Shown here piece by piece: positions 9,210 through 17,495 of a stretch of DNA of 64,000 nt. Within the stretch, counting starts at the first letter, position 1, and every line of letters begins with the position of its first letter. The stretch is from the NCBI GenBank assembly GCA_041504365.1, contig CP167917.1, positions 3,906,001 to 3,970,000 on the forward strand. Reading direction: 5' to 3'. Below the pieces are notes generated by a model. That model did no database searches and had not been told where the DNA came from. It saw only the letters and a program-made list of their open reading frames with translations. This DNA comes from Dryocola sp. LX212 (GTDB lineage Bacteria > Pseudomonadota > Gammaproteobacteria > Enterobacterales > Enterobacteriaceae). The position numbers were made by a program, and so were the translations under genes.

Positions 9210-9731
9210 TTAAGCGAGGCCGAGATTGCGGCGGCGCTGCTCCAGCCGGTCAACGCCGTTCACCTTCTCAATCATGTTGATGGTGTCGATTTCGATCAGC
9301 TCTTTGCCGTTCATCGTCAGCTTGTAGTAGGTACAGACGGTGGTGATTTTGGTCTCGGTGTCCTCTCCCTGCTTGCTGTCGCCGCCGTCAAACTCTTTAT
9401 GGCGACCGCGCACCACCACCTCGACGGCGGTTTCCTCCGCCGAGTCGTCGCGTTGGTACGAGCCTGCAAAGCGCAGCGGCACACTGGAGGCACCCGGCAG
9501 CGCGTACTGCGCCCACAGCGCCTCGTCCGGGAAGCCGCCGAGCGTCCATTCCAGGGTAAGCGCTTCATCGTCGAGGCCGAAATCCACCGGCGCTGCGCCG
9601 TTCATGCCGCCGCCGCGATAGTTTTCCAGCTTGCGGGTGAGCTTCGGCAGCGTGACGGAAGATACGACGCCCATATAATCAAGACCGTCATTAAAGAGGT
9701 TTAAGCCTTTCAGCTTGCGGGGCATTGCCAT
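9210..9731 (-). CDS. FII: Major tail tube protein gpFII
   Basis: Forms the inner tube of the contractile tail. It has 173 residues. MAMPRKLKGLNLF, VTLPKLTRKLENYRGGGMNG and the C-terminal IDTINMIEKVNGVDRLEQ are very close to P2 FII. It is 13 bp after FI in the same operon. Confidence 0.95.
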   Translation of the reverse strand: MAMPRKLKGLNLFNDGLDYMGVVSSVTLPKLTRKLENYRGGGMNGAAPVDFGLDDEALTLEWTLGGFPDEALWAQYALPGASSVPLRFAGSYQRDDSAEETAVEVVVRGRHKEFDGGDSKQGEDTETKITTVCTYYKLTMNGKELIEIDTINMIEKVNGVDRLEQRRRNLGLA

Positions 9732-9744
9732 TTTTCAGTGCTCC

Positions 9745-10932
9745 TTATCCGTTGACCGAGGCGGCCAGATTTGCCAGATATTTATCGGTGATACGCTGGC
9801 GCAGGGTGAGATTTTCCAGCGGCGGCACCGGCGTGTAGTCGTAATCGATAATCAGCTTTCCGGCCTTCAGGGATTCGGCGTCGTTGGCTTCCTCATCAAA
9901 CCAGCAGTCGGCGTCGACGATGTAGCCGCCGGTTTTCAGCTCGCGGAACTTCGCCTTAATACCGTCGATAATGTCCCGGATGAGCACCGGGGTAACCGGC
10001 TTATCCACCGCCCACATATGCCCCTCGGCCATCGTGTCGGCGATAACCTGCGCGGTGCGGGTGTAGTTCTCAAACAGGAAAAGCGGATCGTCTGAGCAGG
10101 TGCGGTTGCCCCAGAAGCGAAAACCGTCCTTGCGGATAAGCGTGGTGACGCCCGCCTCGTTGAGCAGGTCGGCATCGGTGCCGGGTGTCTGTAAATCCCA
10201 GAATACCGACGCGCTGATGCCGGTCACGCCCTGCACGCCGACGTTAGACAGGGTTTTGTGCCAGCCGACGGTCTGGTCGATGTACGCGCGCAGGCCGAGC
10301 GCGCGGGCGGTGGCGTAAGCCGTGGCGCTGGCGTTGCTCACGGTGTTCCAGGCGATAAAGTCCGGCCAGATGACCATCAGCTCGCGCTGGCTGAAATTGT
10401 CGCGGTATTTGATGGCATCGGACAGGGTTTTGCAGCCCCAGGCGCTGACGTAGCCGAACGCGCGCAGGCTGACGCAGACAGACGCCAGCGCGACCGCCAC
10501 CGCCTGCGTATCCAGACCCGGCACGCCGAGGATGCGTGGCTTAACGCCGGTCACCGCTTCGGCGGTCAGCAGCGCCTTAATGCCGGTGTATTTGCCGTTC
10601 TCATCCGTGCCGCCGATGATGTTGGAAATCGTCTGCGCCTGCGCGGCTTCGTCGTCCTCGTCGTCGCCTTCCTCCACGCGCACGACAATGGTGACCGGTT
10701 TGCACTGGTCGGCAATCGCCTGCAGGGAGGCGGCAAGGGTGCCTTTTTTACCGGCCTTACCGATGGCGCTCTGCACGTTGGTAATTAATACCGGCTCGTT
10801 AAGCGGAAAGGTCGCGGCGTCGGCATCGCTGGCGGTACACACCATGCCGATGACCGCCGTCGAGACCGTGGAAATAACGCGCGTGCCGTCGTTGACTTCA
10901 ACAACCTGCACGCCGTGATGATAGTCACTCAT
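9745..10932 (-). CDS. FI: Contractile tail sheath protein gpFI
   Basis: Sheath subunit that contracts to drive the tube through the envelope. It has 395 residues, starting MSDYHHGVQVVEVNDGTR. The central substrate-like domain contains LGVPGLDTQAVA; the C-terminal conserved domain has FWGNRTCSDDPLF and the handshake end. It is the first gene of the FI-FII-E/E'-T-U-D late operon, with a probable Ogr-dependent promoter about 80 bp upstream. Confidence 0.95.
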   Translation of the reverse strand: MSDYHHGVQVVEVNDGTRVISTVSTAVIGMVCTASDADAATFPLNEPVLITNVQSAIGKAGKKGTLAASLQAIADQCKPVTIVVRVEEGDDEDDEAAQAQTISNIIGGTDENGKYTGIKALLTAEAVTGVKPRILGVPGLDTQAVAVALASVCVSLRAFGYVSAWGCKTLSDAIKYRDNFSQRELMVIWPDFIAWNTVSNASATAYATARALGLRAYIDQTVGWHKTLSNVGVQGVTGISASVFWDLQTPGTDADLLNEAGVTTLIRKDGFRFWGNRTCSDDPLFLFENYTRTAQVIADTMAEGHMWAVDKPVTPVLIRDIIDGIKAKFRELKTGGYIVDADCWFDEEANDAESLKAGKLIIDYDYTPVPPLENLTLRQRITDKYLANLAASVNG

Positions 10933-11012
10933 CCGGGGTACTCCATAGATTTTCAGGAGTGTCTATTTTCGTGTGTTGTGTAATCGACGGGCGAGCAGTC
11001 CGGGAAGTCTGA

Positions 11013-11026
11013 CGGGCAGCACAACA
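11013..11026 (-). promoter_or_regulatory. Putative Ogr site of the FI (PF) late promoter
   Basis: On the minus strand this reads TGTTGTGCTGCCCG. Thirteen of its 14 bases recur at 16317-16330 upstream of V. A TGTTGTG core also occurs between O and P. All are leaders of P2-type late operons, where Ogr binds near -55. I infer the role from shared sequence and position. Confidence 0.6.
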
Positions 11027-11101
11027 ACACGAGGAAATGAGGGTAATCAGCAGGTTCGGGCAAACGTTGATTGATCGGCGCGAGCGATCAATCAGGCGTA
11101 A

Positions 11102-11129
11102 TTGATCGTTTATATCCATTATCTATAGA
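11102..11129 (+). promoter_or_regulatory. Possible promoter of the zinc-finger moron gene
   Basis: TTGATC (11102-11107) and TATAGA (11124-11129) at 16-bp spacing resemble a sigma-70 promoter reading right, against the surrounding late genes. It lies about 50 bp upstream of the GTG-started gene at 11180, consistent with expression from the lysogen. Confidence 0.4.
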
Positions 11130-11179
11130 GGGTTATTGCCGCTATCGTTTTCCACATTGTAAATAAGGGAGTATGTGCG

Positions 11180-11368
11180 GTGCTGACGATCGCTGGCGTG
11201 TTGATTGTGTTTCTGCCTGTCCTGGCGTTGCTGCCGGTGGGTTTTGCGTGCGTGTATTGCGGGAAGCGCCGGAGCCTGATTTCCAGACTGATGTCCCCGG
11301 AGGGCGATATCTGTGAAGAATGCGTGGATGTGACGAACAGAGAAATAAGAGAGAAAATGTCTGACTAG
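11180..11368 (+). CDS. Small membrane protein with a ClpX-type C4 zinc finger
   Basis: 62 residues from GTG, with GGGAG 8 bases upstream. Residues 2-23 form one hydrophobic transmembrane segment. Residues 24-58 resemble the N-terminal zinc-binding domain of ClpX: C24-x2-C27-GK, then C45-x2-C48-VD and a following helix (ClpX has LYCSFCGK...ICDECVDLCN). The AAA+ part is absent. It is encoded against the late genes in the FI-tail fibre gap, where P2 carries its lysogenic-conversion gene fun(Z), and has its own terminator. Such phage proteins are often annotated only as ClpX C4-type zinc finger; its role is unknown to me. A membrane-tethered ClpX or adaptor decoy is inference. Confidence 0.7.
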   Translation: MLTIAGVLIVFLPVLALLPVGFACVYCGKRRSLISRLMSPEGDICEECVDVTNREIREKMSD

Positions 11369-11391
11369 CCCGCTGATGCGGGCCTTTTTTT
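11366..11391 (+). terminator. Terminator between the zinc-finger gene and the tail-fibre operon
   Basis: Stem GCCCGC / GCGGGC with a TGAT loop followed by seven T on the plus strand. It overlaps the stop region of the zinc-finger gene and separates it from the convergent tail-fibre chaperone gene. Confidence 0.85.
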
Positions 11392-11396
11392 GCCTG

Positions 11397-11921
11397 CTAT
11401 TTTTCCGTCGGGGCTGGCGGCCAGTAAACGGGGGATTCTGTCAGGTCGAGCGCTTCCAGCGCATCGATATAATCAAGCCAGGCATGCAGTTTACGGGTCT
11501 GCTCGTCAGTTAAAGCGCGGCCCAGCGTCAGCCGGGTCTGGCCGACAATAATATTTTCTTTTGCCTCACTGATTAGTGCGGCCCGCTGTTCTCCCGCCTG
11601 CTGCAGTAACTCTTCCTGCGAATAGCTGAATGGAATGATTTTTTTACCATCAAAGACCCAGCGCGTACCGCTATCAAAGAAGGTCTTCGGTACGCTGGAC
11701 TTGCTGACTTCACTGACGGATAAACCTTCCGGAGCCAGCATCGAGGCATCAAAGGACGCGGCAACAATATTTCCCCGGTCATCAAACATGAATTTCAGGC
11801 TGGTTTTTGAAAAGTCCTTTTGTGCCTCGTACCAGTCGCTGCCGTTTTCATCGGTAAACAACATGATTGAAATGCCGTCCAGCTCTTCAACTGCGGCGGT
11901 GAAGTTCTTCATCAGCATCAT
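11397..11921 (-). CDS. Tail fibre assembly chaperone (gpG/Tfa type)
   Basis: 174 residues. The C-terminal region (RLTLGRALTDEQTRKLHAWLDYIDALEALDL...WPPAP) is typical of the Caudovirales tail fibre assembly family, which helps fold and trimerise the distal tail fibre. It lies immediately downstream of the fibre gene, as expected for a cognate chaperone. Start uncertain: ATG codons at residues 1, 2 and 4. Confidence 0.88.
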   Translation of the reverse strand: MMLMKNFTAAVEELDGISIMLFTDENGSDWYEAQKDFSKTSLKFMFDDRGNIVAASFDASMLAPEGLSVSEVSKSSVPKTFFDSGTRWVFDGKKIIPFSYSQEELLQQAGEQRAALISEAKENIIVGQTRLTLGRALTDEQTRKLHAWLDYIDALEALDLTESPVYWPPAPTEK

Positions 11922-11933
11922 AGTTTTTATTCC

Positions 11934-13829
11934 TTACGCGTACGCCGCGGTCACCCAGGCACCATTGAGCAAATATTGCAGGGGACGCAGGCGGATCCAG
12001 TAGTTTGAGCTGCCCCGGTCAGCAAAAGCCGTCATTACGCCGCCAGCCATGCGTTCCTTGTTGCCGCGCTCGTTGTATTCAGCCGACGCGCCAAAACGCA
12101 CGCCGGTTACAAATCTGGCATTACTTTCAGACTGGCTGTAGGCATATGTTTTTGTGGCAAGACTCACAACCGTATTAGAGGCTTTATGGCGCATATAAGG
12201 GGCTGCGGCATTATTCGAGACGAATCCGGCGTAGCTCACGGCATCTGCAATTATGAAACGCCCGTCGGACTCCGTTTTGGTATACGCCTGACCTGCTGGC
12301 GTATAGTTCCCTTTGGCCTGATATCGCGCATCAAAGTTAGTCCAGTCACCCACCCCGACGCTGGATGCAGAAATCCCGTGGCTAAAATTAACCTTACCCG
12401 TATCTAACGAAATGGATAACGGGCGCAGCGGGCCGATATCGCCGTTAGCGCCTGCGCCTTTCGCGGTAGGTATGATGTGAAGATTATTTTCCGAACGACG
12501 AAAAATAATGCCGTAATCATCGTTGTAAATTCTCAGGCCGTTTGTTGCCTTAATTTTTACTTCACCGTTAACGGTTCCGCCATTCACGGATAATGCCCCC
12601 ACGTCAGCCGCAGTGGGTCTGTTGGACGTGTCGTAGACTTTTGCCCAGGCTGACCACACCTCAGCATAAAATGTGCGGATGTAGCATCGTGCATTGCTGT
12701 AAATACGATAAACCTGAGTGAAGCCCGCATGCTTATAGACTTCCAGCGAACCCGCCACCGCCTCGGGATAGTTTTTACCGGTAATAGCCTGCGCATTCGC
12801 GGGCTGATAATAAAGCCCCGGCGTGGTGAAGGTATTCAAATCAGCACCGCTACCGATACCTGTCGCCTGAGTCCCGAAAATATCCTGCGACGTAATATTC
12901 ACATCAACACTGAGCGCCTTACCGTTAATCTTGCGCCCCGACGGAACGCGCCCGTTGGCATTATCATTCGCCGCCTTGACGGCTTTCGGCGTGGCCGCCA
13001 GTGCCTCGCTGGTGCTGTCCGTGGCGCTGCTGAGCTGGACGATACCTTTGCGCGCGGTCGTCGCATCCTGAGCAGAATATTTTCCGTTCGCCAGATCGTA
13101 AGCCGCCTTCACCGCTTTTGGCGTGGCGGCCAGCGCCTCACTGGTGCTGTTCGTGGCGCTGCTGAGCTGGACAATACCCTTGCGCGCGGTCGTCGCATCC
13201 TGAGCAGAATATTTCCCGTTCGCCAGATCGTAAGCCGCTTTAACCGCTTTTGGCGTGGCGGCCAGCGTCTCGCTGTCGCTGTTGGTCGCGCTGCTGAGCT
13301 GCGTAAAGCCCTTTTCCTTAAGCGTGGCGTCCGGGTGCCTGCGGGATTTTTCATGCTCCGCGAGCCTGTCGTCGACGTAATCCTGCGTGGCCATCACGGT
13401 GGTGGTGTCGATGGTCAGCCCGACCGACTCAATTTCACTGATGATAATAACCATGCGCAGCGTCTGCGCGCGGCCTGACCCCTCCGCAAGCTCCGGCTTG
13501 TAGCTCTCGGCCATGTTGGCAACGGCAACCAGCGTGCCGTCGGCATCGTACAGTCCCATTTCACGCATCCAGAAGCCGCCCACCTCCGGGGGGATCAGCA
13601 GCTCGGCCACCACGTAATTTTTATGCTTTGCGTCCACGCTGATTTTGTTGAGCGGGGCGCGCCATTGCTCGCTGATGAGCTTTGTCTGCCCGACGTCCGG
13701 CACCGGCAGCGAGCCGCCACCGTCGCCGACGGCCATCTGCGTGAGGGTGATTTTTGTCCCGCCTGCGGTGGCGGCTGCAAATTTTGCCGCCCCGGCGGTG
13801 GTGATGAGTGTTTTATATTTAACTGCCAT
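11934..13829 (-). CDS. H: Tail fibre protein gpH
   Basis: Receptor-binding side fibre, 631 residues. The N-terminal 150 residues (MAVKYKTLITTAGAAKFAAA...GFWMREMGLYDADG) are the P2 H baseplate-attachment domain. Residues about 160-290 contain three near-identical 44-residue repeats (LSSATNS-SEALAATPKAVKAAYDLANGKYSAQDATTARKG type). The distal part is a mixed fibre body ending WIRLRPLQYLLNGAWVTAAYA. The distal part and chaperone define host range and are often exchanged between phages. Confidence 0.93.
   Translation of the reverse strand: MAVKYKTLITTAGAAKFAAATAGGTKITLTQMAVGDGGGSLPVPDVGQTKLISEQWRAPLNKISVDAKHKNYVVAELLIPPEVGGFWMREMGLYDADGTLVAVANMAESYKPELAEGSGRAQTLRMVIIISEIESVGLTIDTTTVMATQDYVDDRLAEHEKSRRHPDATLKEKGFTQLSSATNSDSETLAATPKAVKAAYDLANGKYSAQDATTARKGIVQLSSATNSTSEALAATPKAVKAAYDLANGKYSAQDATTARKGIVQLSSATDSTSEALAATPKAVKAANDNANGRVPSGRKINGKALSVDVNITSQDIFGTQATGIGSGADLNTFTTPGLYYQPANAQAITGKNYPEAVAGSLEVYKHAGFTQVYRIYSNARCYIRTFYAEVWSAWAKVYDTSNRPTAADVGALSVNGGTVNGEVKIKATNGLRIYNDDYGIIFRRSENNLHIIPTAKGAGANGDIGPLRPLSISLDTGKVNFSHGISASSVGVGDWTNFDARYQAKGNYTPAGQAYTKTESDGRFIIADAVSYAGFVSNNAAAPYMRHKASNTVVSLATKTYAYSQSESNARFVTGVRFGASAEYNERGNKERMAGGVMTAFADRGSSNYWIRLRPLQYLLNGAWVTAAYA
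12970..13355 (-). repeat. Three tandem 132-bp repeats inside the tail fibre gene
   Basis: The motif encoding KAVKAAYDLANGKYSAQDATTARKG recurs at 132-bp (44-codon) intervals, beginning near 12971, 13103 and 13235. Copies differ by a few synonymous and conservative changes. In-frame loss or gain of a unit would alter fibre length without a frameshift. Confidence 0.85.
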
Positions 13830-13838
13830 TTTTGCCTC

Positions 13839-14369
13839 TTATCCGGGGTAAACGGTGATGATGTCGCCGTCATAGCTGACGCCGCCGGTGTACAGGTGGC
13901 CGGGAATGTCCTGAATGATGTTCAGGCCGGTCAGGTGACGACTGGCGGCTTTGGCATCCGCGATTAGCCGCTCCATTTCGAAGTACATCTCTTCGGTTAT
14001 GCCGCTTTCCAGCACGCCAATATCGAGCCGAAATGTTCCCGGCTCGTCGTTCGTCTGCCACCACTCGGTCACGTTAATCAGATAACCCAGCGGCTCGACC
14101 ACGCGACGGATCGCCCCGATGGTGCCCTTGTGCTTGTGCAGATATTTTGCGGCCCGTATGACCTCGCGCTTTGTTTCCTCCGGCCAGTTCTCATCCCAGC
14201 GGTCGACCGAAAAGGCCCACGCCAGATAGGGCAGCAGGTTTAATGGGCATTCCTGCGGGTTCCACAGCTGACGCAGCGGCACCGGAACGCGGTTCAGCTC
14301 GGCGCAGGCGGTGGCGGCGGCAAGCTCCAGCGGCGAGGAGCCGACCGGCAGCAGCCGGACGTTATTCAT
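13839..14369 (-). CDS. I: Baseplate / tail protein gpI
   Basis: P2 gpI family, 176 residues from ATG at 14369 (MNNVRLLPVGSSPLELAAA). WNPQECPLNLLPYLAWAFSVDRWDENW is the family signature. An upstream in-frame ATG would add 41 residues encoded inside J with no family resemblance. It overlaps the end of J by 8 bp. Confidence 0.93.
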   Translation of the reverse strand: MNNVRLLPVGSSPLELAAATACAELNRVPVPLRQLWNPQECPLNLLPYLAWAFSVDRWDENWPEETKREVIRAAKYLHKHKGTIGAIRRVVEPLGYLINVTEWWQTNDEPGTFRLDIGVLESGITEEMYFEMERLIADAKAASRHLTGLNIIQDIPGHLYTGGVSYDGDIITVYPG

Positions 14370-15270
14370 CGGCACCCCCGACCACGATGCTGTAAGCGGT
14401 GCAGAAAGAAGCCTGGGTGTCATCGAGCACGATATCGGCCAGCGGCTTCGCCAGCTCGACGCGCTGCACGCCTTCAACGTGCAGGGCGGCATAAATAGCC
14501 GATTTGCGGATATCCCGTCCGAGACGGTGCTGGGCGCTGATGTAGGCCTTAAGCTTTGCCTCAGCGGCCTGCTTCACCGGCTCAAGCTCCGGGCCGGGGT
14601 AGAGATAAAGCGTGGCGTCGATTTCATAGTCCACGATGGCCGCCGACCGCACCGTCACCCGGTCGGCCACCGGGCGCACGTTCTCGTCATTCAGGGCAAG
14701 ACTCACGATGCTGACCAGTTCGTCGCTGGCGGTGCCGTTCCCCTCCCGCGACAGCACGGAAACGGTGACGCAGGCGGGCGACGGGCTGATAACCGAGACG
14801 TCAGCGACCCGTCCGTCGGCGCTGCGCCCGTGAAACTGATACGCCCCGACCGGCCCGGCCACGCTCAGCCCTTCAAAGGACTGCTGAATGCGCAGGCGGA
14901 AATCGCTGTCGGATTCCATCACGGCGGCCACCGGCGGAATGGCGGTATCGTCGGCAGGCGAAATCACCAGGCGCCCGACGTTGTTATTCGCGCCCAGCAC
15001 GTCGAGGTCATTCCCCCTGGCATGGGCAAGCATCACGGCCAGCGCCGACTCGTTAACGCGCTGGCGCAGCATCAGCTCACGGTAGGCGTTTTCCTCCAGC
15101 AGCTTCACGATGGGTTCGGACTCCAGCGCAAGGGTGCGCGCGGCGGCCTCCTGCTCGTCCTCCGGATAAAGGGAAATCAGCGTCGCCTTGCGCTCCGCCA
15201 GCAGGGTTTCATAGTCCAGCACCTCGACCACGTCCGGGGCGGGTAGCTGGCTCAGGTCAATGGTTGCCAT
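14362..15270 (-). CDS. J: Baseplate wedge protein gpJ
   Basis: P2 gpJ family baseplate wedge subunit (gp6-like), 302 residues. MATIDLSQLPAPDVVEVLDYETLLAERKA and the AHRLGRDIRKSAIYAALHVEGVQRVEL segment are typical. It lies 4 bp after W and overlaps I; the V-W-J-I-H-chaperone operon is tightly packed. Confidence 0.94.
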   Translation of the reverse strand: MATIDLSQLPAPDVVEVLDYETLLAERKATLISLYPEDEQEAAARTLALESEPIVKLLEENAYRELMLRQRVNESALAVMLAHARGNDLDVLGANNNVGRLVISPADDTAIPPVAAVMESDSDFRLRIQQSFEGLSVAGPVGAYQFHGRSADGRVADVSVISPSPACVTVSVLSREGNGTASDELVSIVSLALNDENVRPVADRVTVRSAAIVDYEIDATLYLYPGPELEPVKQAAEAKLKAYISAQHRLGRDIRKSAIYAALHVEGVQRVELAKPLADIVLDDTQASFCTAYSIVVGGADE

Positions 15271-15274
15271 AGTC

Positions 15275-15625
15275 TCAGCTCAGGGGAATAGTCAGGGATA
15301 ATGGCGCGCCGCCGGGAACGGTGCGCACGCCGATGATGTCGACGAACAGCTCGCCCGCCGTGGTGCTTTCAAAGGTGATGGCCGTCAGCCGGATACGCGG
15401 CTCCCACTTGAGGATCGCCATGTAGCACGCTGACATAATTTGCAGACGCAGCGCCGCGTTGTCGGGCTGGTCAATCAGCGCCGACAGCAGCGAGCCGTAT
15501 TCACGGCGCATGAGGCGCGAGCCGACGGGGGTAATGAGGATATCGCGCACGCTCTGGCTGATGTGCTCCGCGTCAGACAGGCTCAGGCCGGTGGCGCGGT
15601 TCATGCCGAGATAACGGGCCGTCAT
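15275..15625 (-). CDS. W: Baseplate wedge protein gpW (gp25-like)
   Basis: 116 residues. The T4 gp25-like core is visible: DAEHISQSVRDILITPVGSRLMRREYGSLL, the conserved EYGS lysozyme-like fold of baseplates. It overlaps the V stop by 4 bp and is needed for tail sheath initiation on the baseplate. Confidence 0.94.
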   Translation of the reverse strand: MTARYLGMNRATGLSLSDAEHISQSVRDILITPVGSRLMRREYGSLLSALIDQPDNAALRLQIMSACYMAILKWEPRIRLTAITFESTTAGELFVDIIGVRTVPGGAPLSLTIPLS

Positions 15626-16263
15626 TTTGTCCCCTCCGTGCGGCTTCCGCCGCGCTCGACGCCGCCGTGGTCATGGTCATCCACCTGCACGCCGTTGGAT
15701 TTCAACGTGCCGCCGCCGTGCTCGATGTTGCCGCTCATCTTCCCGCCTTTCTGCACCTCCAGCGTGCCGGTGGTCAGCTTGTTCGTGCAGACAACTTCCG
15801 GCGTATCGAGGATGATTTTCTGGCTGGCCTTAACGGTCACAACCGGCACCGTCACGACAACGGATTCGGCGGCTGTCACCGAGGCGGTTTTAATACCCGA
15901 CACGGTGAGCGCGCCGGTCTGCGGCTCGTATTCGATAACGGCACCATCAGGAAAGGAAACGTGCAGCGCATCGGCAGACGCTGACGGCGCGGGGTTGTCG
16001 TCGGAATAGATGCCGGACAGCACAAAGGCGGTGTCCAGCTCGCCGCCTACGGCCAGCAATAAAACCTGCTCACCGGCGGACGGTGCCCACCACGTACGGG
16101 CGCGACCGGCGCGGGGCGTCAGCCAGTTGAGCCAGTCGGTCGTTATCCCGCCGGTTTCAACACGACATAACGCCCGCGCGGTGTCGACGTCGGTCACGAT
16201 GCCGGTGCGGATGAGATTGCGCAGCTGGCGCGCAAGTTCACTGAGAGAGGAAATATTGTTCAT
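15622..16263 (-). CDS. V: Baseplate spike protein gpV
   Basis: Membrane-piercing tail spike, 213 residues from ATG at 16263 (MNNISSLSELARQLRNLIRTG). The N-terminal OB-fold contains RVETGGITTDWLNWLTPRAG; a beta-helix of short repeats follows; the C-terminal apex has the HDHGG metal-binding motif in VDDHDHGGV. An upstream start in the same frame lacks family similarity. First gene of its late operon, with a putative Ogr site 55 bp upstream. Confidence 0.94.
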   Translation of the reverse strand: MNNISSLSELARQLRNLIRTGIVTDVDTARALCRVETGGITTDWLNWLTPRAGRARTWWAPSAGEQVLLLAVGGELDTAFVLSGIYSDDNPAPSASADALHVSFPDGAVIEYEPQTGALTVSGIKTASVTAAESVVVTVPVVTVKASQKIILDTPEVVCTNKLTTGTLEVQKGGKMSGNIEHGGGTLKSNGVQVDDHDHGGVERGGSRTEGTK

Positions 16264-16316
16264 GGGGAAAGGATGCCGCCCCACGATCCGGGCGGCAACG
16301 CATGCGCGTTTTATAG

Positions 16317-16330
16317 CGGGTAGCACAACA
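16317..16330 (-). promoter_or_regulatory. Putative Ogr site of the V late promoter
   Basis: Minus strand TGTTGTGCTACCCG, differing by one base from the site at 11013-11026. It lies 54 bp upstream of the V start in the S-V gap, followed downstream by an AT-rich CTATAAAA. Role inferred from recurrence and position. Confidence 0.6.
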
Positions 16331-16335
16331 GCAGA

Positions 16336-16782
16336 TTAAGACAGGTGAGAAAGAATAACCGCCTTAACGATACTTGCATCGGCCTGGCTGAATCCAAGCA
16401 GCGGGCGCGATTCATATTCTACGGGGGCGGCGTAGCGGTTCGGCCTGTCCCTTAATCCCTCCTGATGCACACGCGCCATGCGGTGCACCCGTCCGGTAAA
16501 CTCCACGACGGCGGCGTCGTTTGTACCTTTCGCCTTCATGTACCGGTTGGTGCGCAGCTTCGTGAACATCGCCCGTTTCACCCGGCCTTTTTTGGCCTTG
16601 ATCGGCTGGCGCTTTCGCGCGGCATACGGCGCGCCGTCCGGTGCCTGCTGGCGTTTGATGCGCTGCTGCTGGGAAGTTCTCAGGCGCTTTGCAATATCCG
16701 CGGCCATTCTGCGCCGTGCCGCCGGTGACAGGCTGGCGATAAGCCCGGCGAGCCTGTCCTCAAAGGGTTTAAATTCATTCAT
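16336..16782 (-). CDS. S: Tail completion protein gpS
   Basis: P2 gpS / phage virion morphogenesis family, 148 residues. The basic region KRLRTSQQQRIKRQQAPDG-YAARKRQ and the later RVHQEGLRDRP are typical. It overlaps R by 8 bp and ends the O-to-S late operon. Confidence 0.9.
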   Translation of the reverse strand: MNEFKPFEDRLAGLIASLSPAARRRMAADIAKRLRTSQQQRIKRQQAPDGAPYAARKRQPIKAKKGRVKRAMFTKLRTNRYMKAKGTNDAAVVEFTGRVHRMARVHQEGLRDRPNRYAAPVEYESRPLLGFSQADASIVKAVILSHLS

Positions 16783-17242
16783 CCCATTTACTCACCAGCT
16801 CGCCGTTGACGTACAGCTCCATCGGACGGGTTACCGGCGCGGGCAGCGGCGGCTCGCCGACGTGCTGCACGTGCAGGGCTTCCCCCTCCTGCCTGACCAG
16901 CGTGCGCTCGGTCAGCAGCAGGCTGATGCTGACGTCGACGCTTTCGTCGTCGTTGATGTCCGCAACGTAGGTGAATCCGCGTTTTTTCCCCTCGTCGGTG
17001 GTCATGATGTCGGGCTGGTTCTCCCGCAGCCAGGCATTCACCGGCACGATGAGATAATCCAGATCGCCATGATAATCCGTGACCACGACGTTGAGCGTGT
17101 ACTGGTTTTCAAACGACAGCGAGGTCGCCAGCGTGGAGGCGATTTTCCCGCCGTCGATAAAGATGCGCATCATGTCCGGGTTATTACGCAGGGCCGGGAC
17201 GGCATCACAGAGCGCGTTGCGCAGGCTTACTGGCTTCAGCAT
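16775..17242 (-). CDS. R: Tail completion protein gpR
   Basis: P2 gpR family, 155 residues from ATG at 17242 (MLKPVSLRNALCDAVPALRNNPDMMRIFIDGG). An upstream in-frame ATG adds 15 residues that overlap LysC coding and lack similarity. It acts with S in tail completion or head joining. Confidence 0.9.
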   Translation of the reverse strand: MLKPVSLRNALCDAVPALRNNPDMMRIFIDGGKIASTLATSLSFENQYTLNVVVTDYHGDLDYLIVPVNAWLRENQPDIMTTDEGKKRGFTYVADINDDESVDVSISLLLTERTLVRQEGEALHVQHVGEPPLPAPVTRPMELYVNGELVSKWDE

Positions 17243-17495
17243 CAAGTTTATCCTGACAGTGTTTAATGGTTTCCACCTGGAGCGCACAGCGCGCCCAGGC
17301 CCCTTCCAGCTGGCGAATATCTTCGCTCAAATCACCGTTAGTGCGTGGACTGCTGGCCGGGAGCTGGCACAGCGCCACTTTCGGACAGCCACTGTAAATA
17401 ACCGGCGGTGGTGGTGAAGGCGGGGCGGGCGTGCAGCCCGATAATGTCATCAGGCAAATCAGACTCATACCAGTCGCGCAGCGCTTTATTTTCAT
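17205..17495 (-). CDS. lysC: Outer-membrane spanin subunit LysC (Rz1-like)
   Basis: 96 residues with a lipoprotein signal ending in lipobox LSGC (Cys21) and a proline-rich start after it (TPAPPSPPPP), the Rz1 hallmark. It starts inside lysB in another frame and runs past its end into the R start, the overlapping Rz/Rz1 architecture of P2. With LysB it fuses inner and outer membranes at the last step of lysis. Confidence 0.88.
   Translation of the reverse strand: MKIKRCATGMSLICLMTLSGCTPAPPSPPPPVIYSGCPKVALCQLPASSPRTNGDLSEDIRQLEGAWARCALQVETIKHCQDKLDAEASKPAQRAL

Noticed and set aside
12970-13355. Regularly spaced repeats that could suggest a CRISPR array
   Set aside because: They are contiguous 132-bp coding repeats inside the tail fibre gene, with no spacers and no cas genes.
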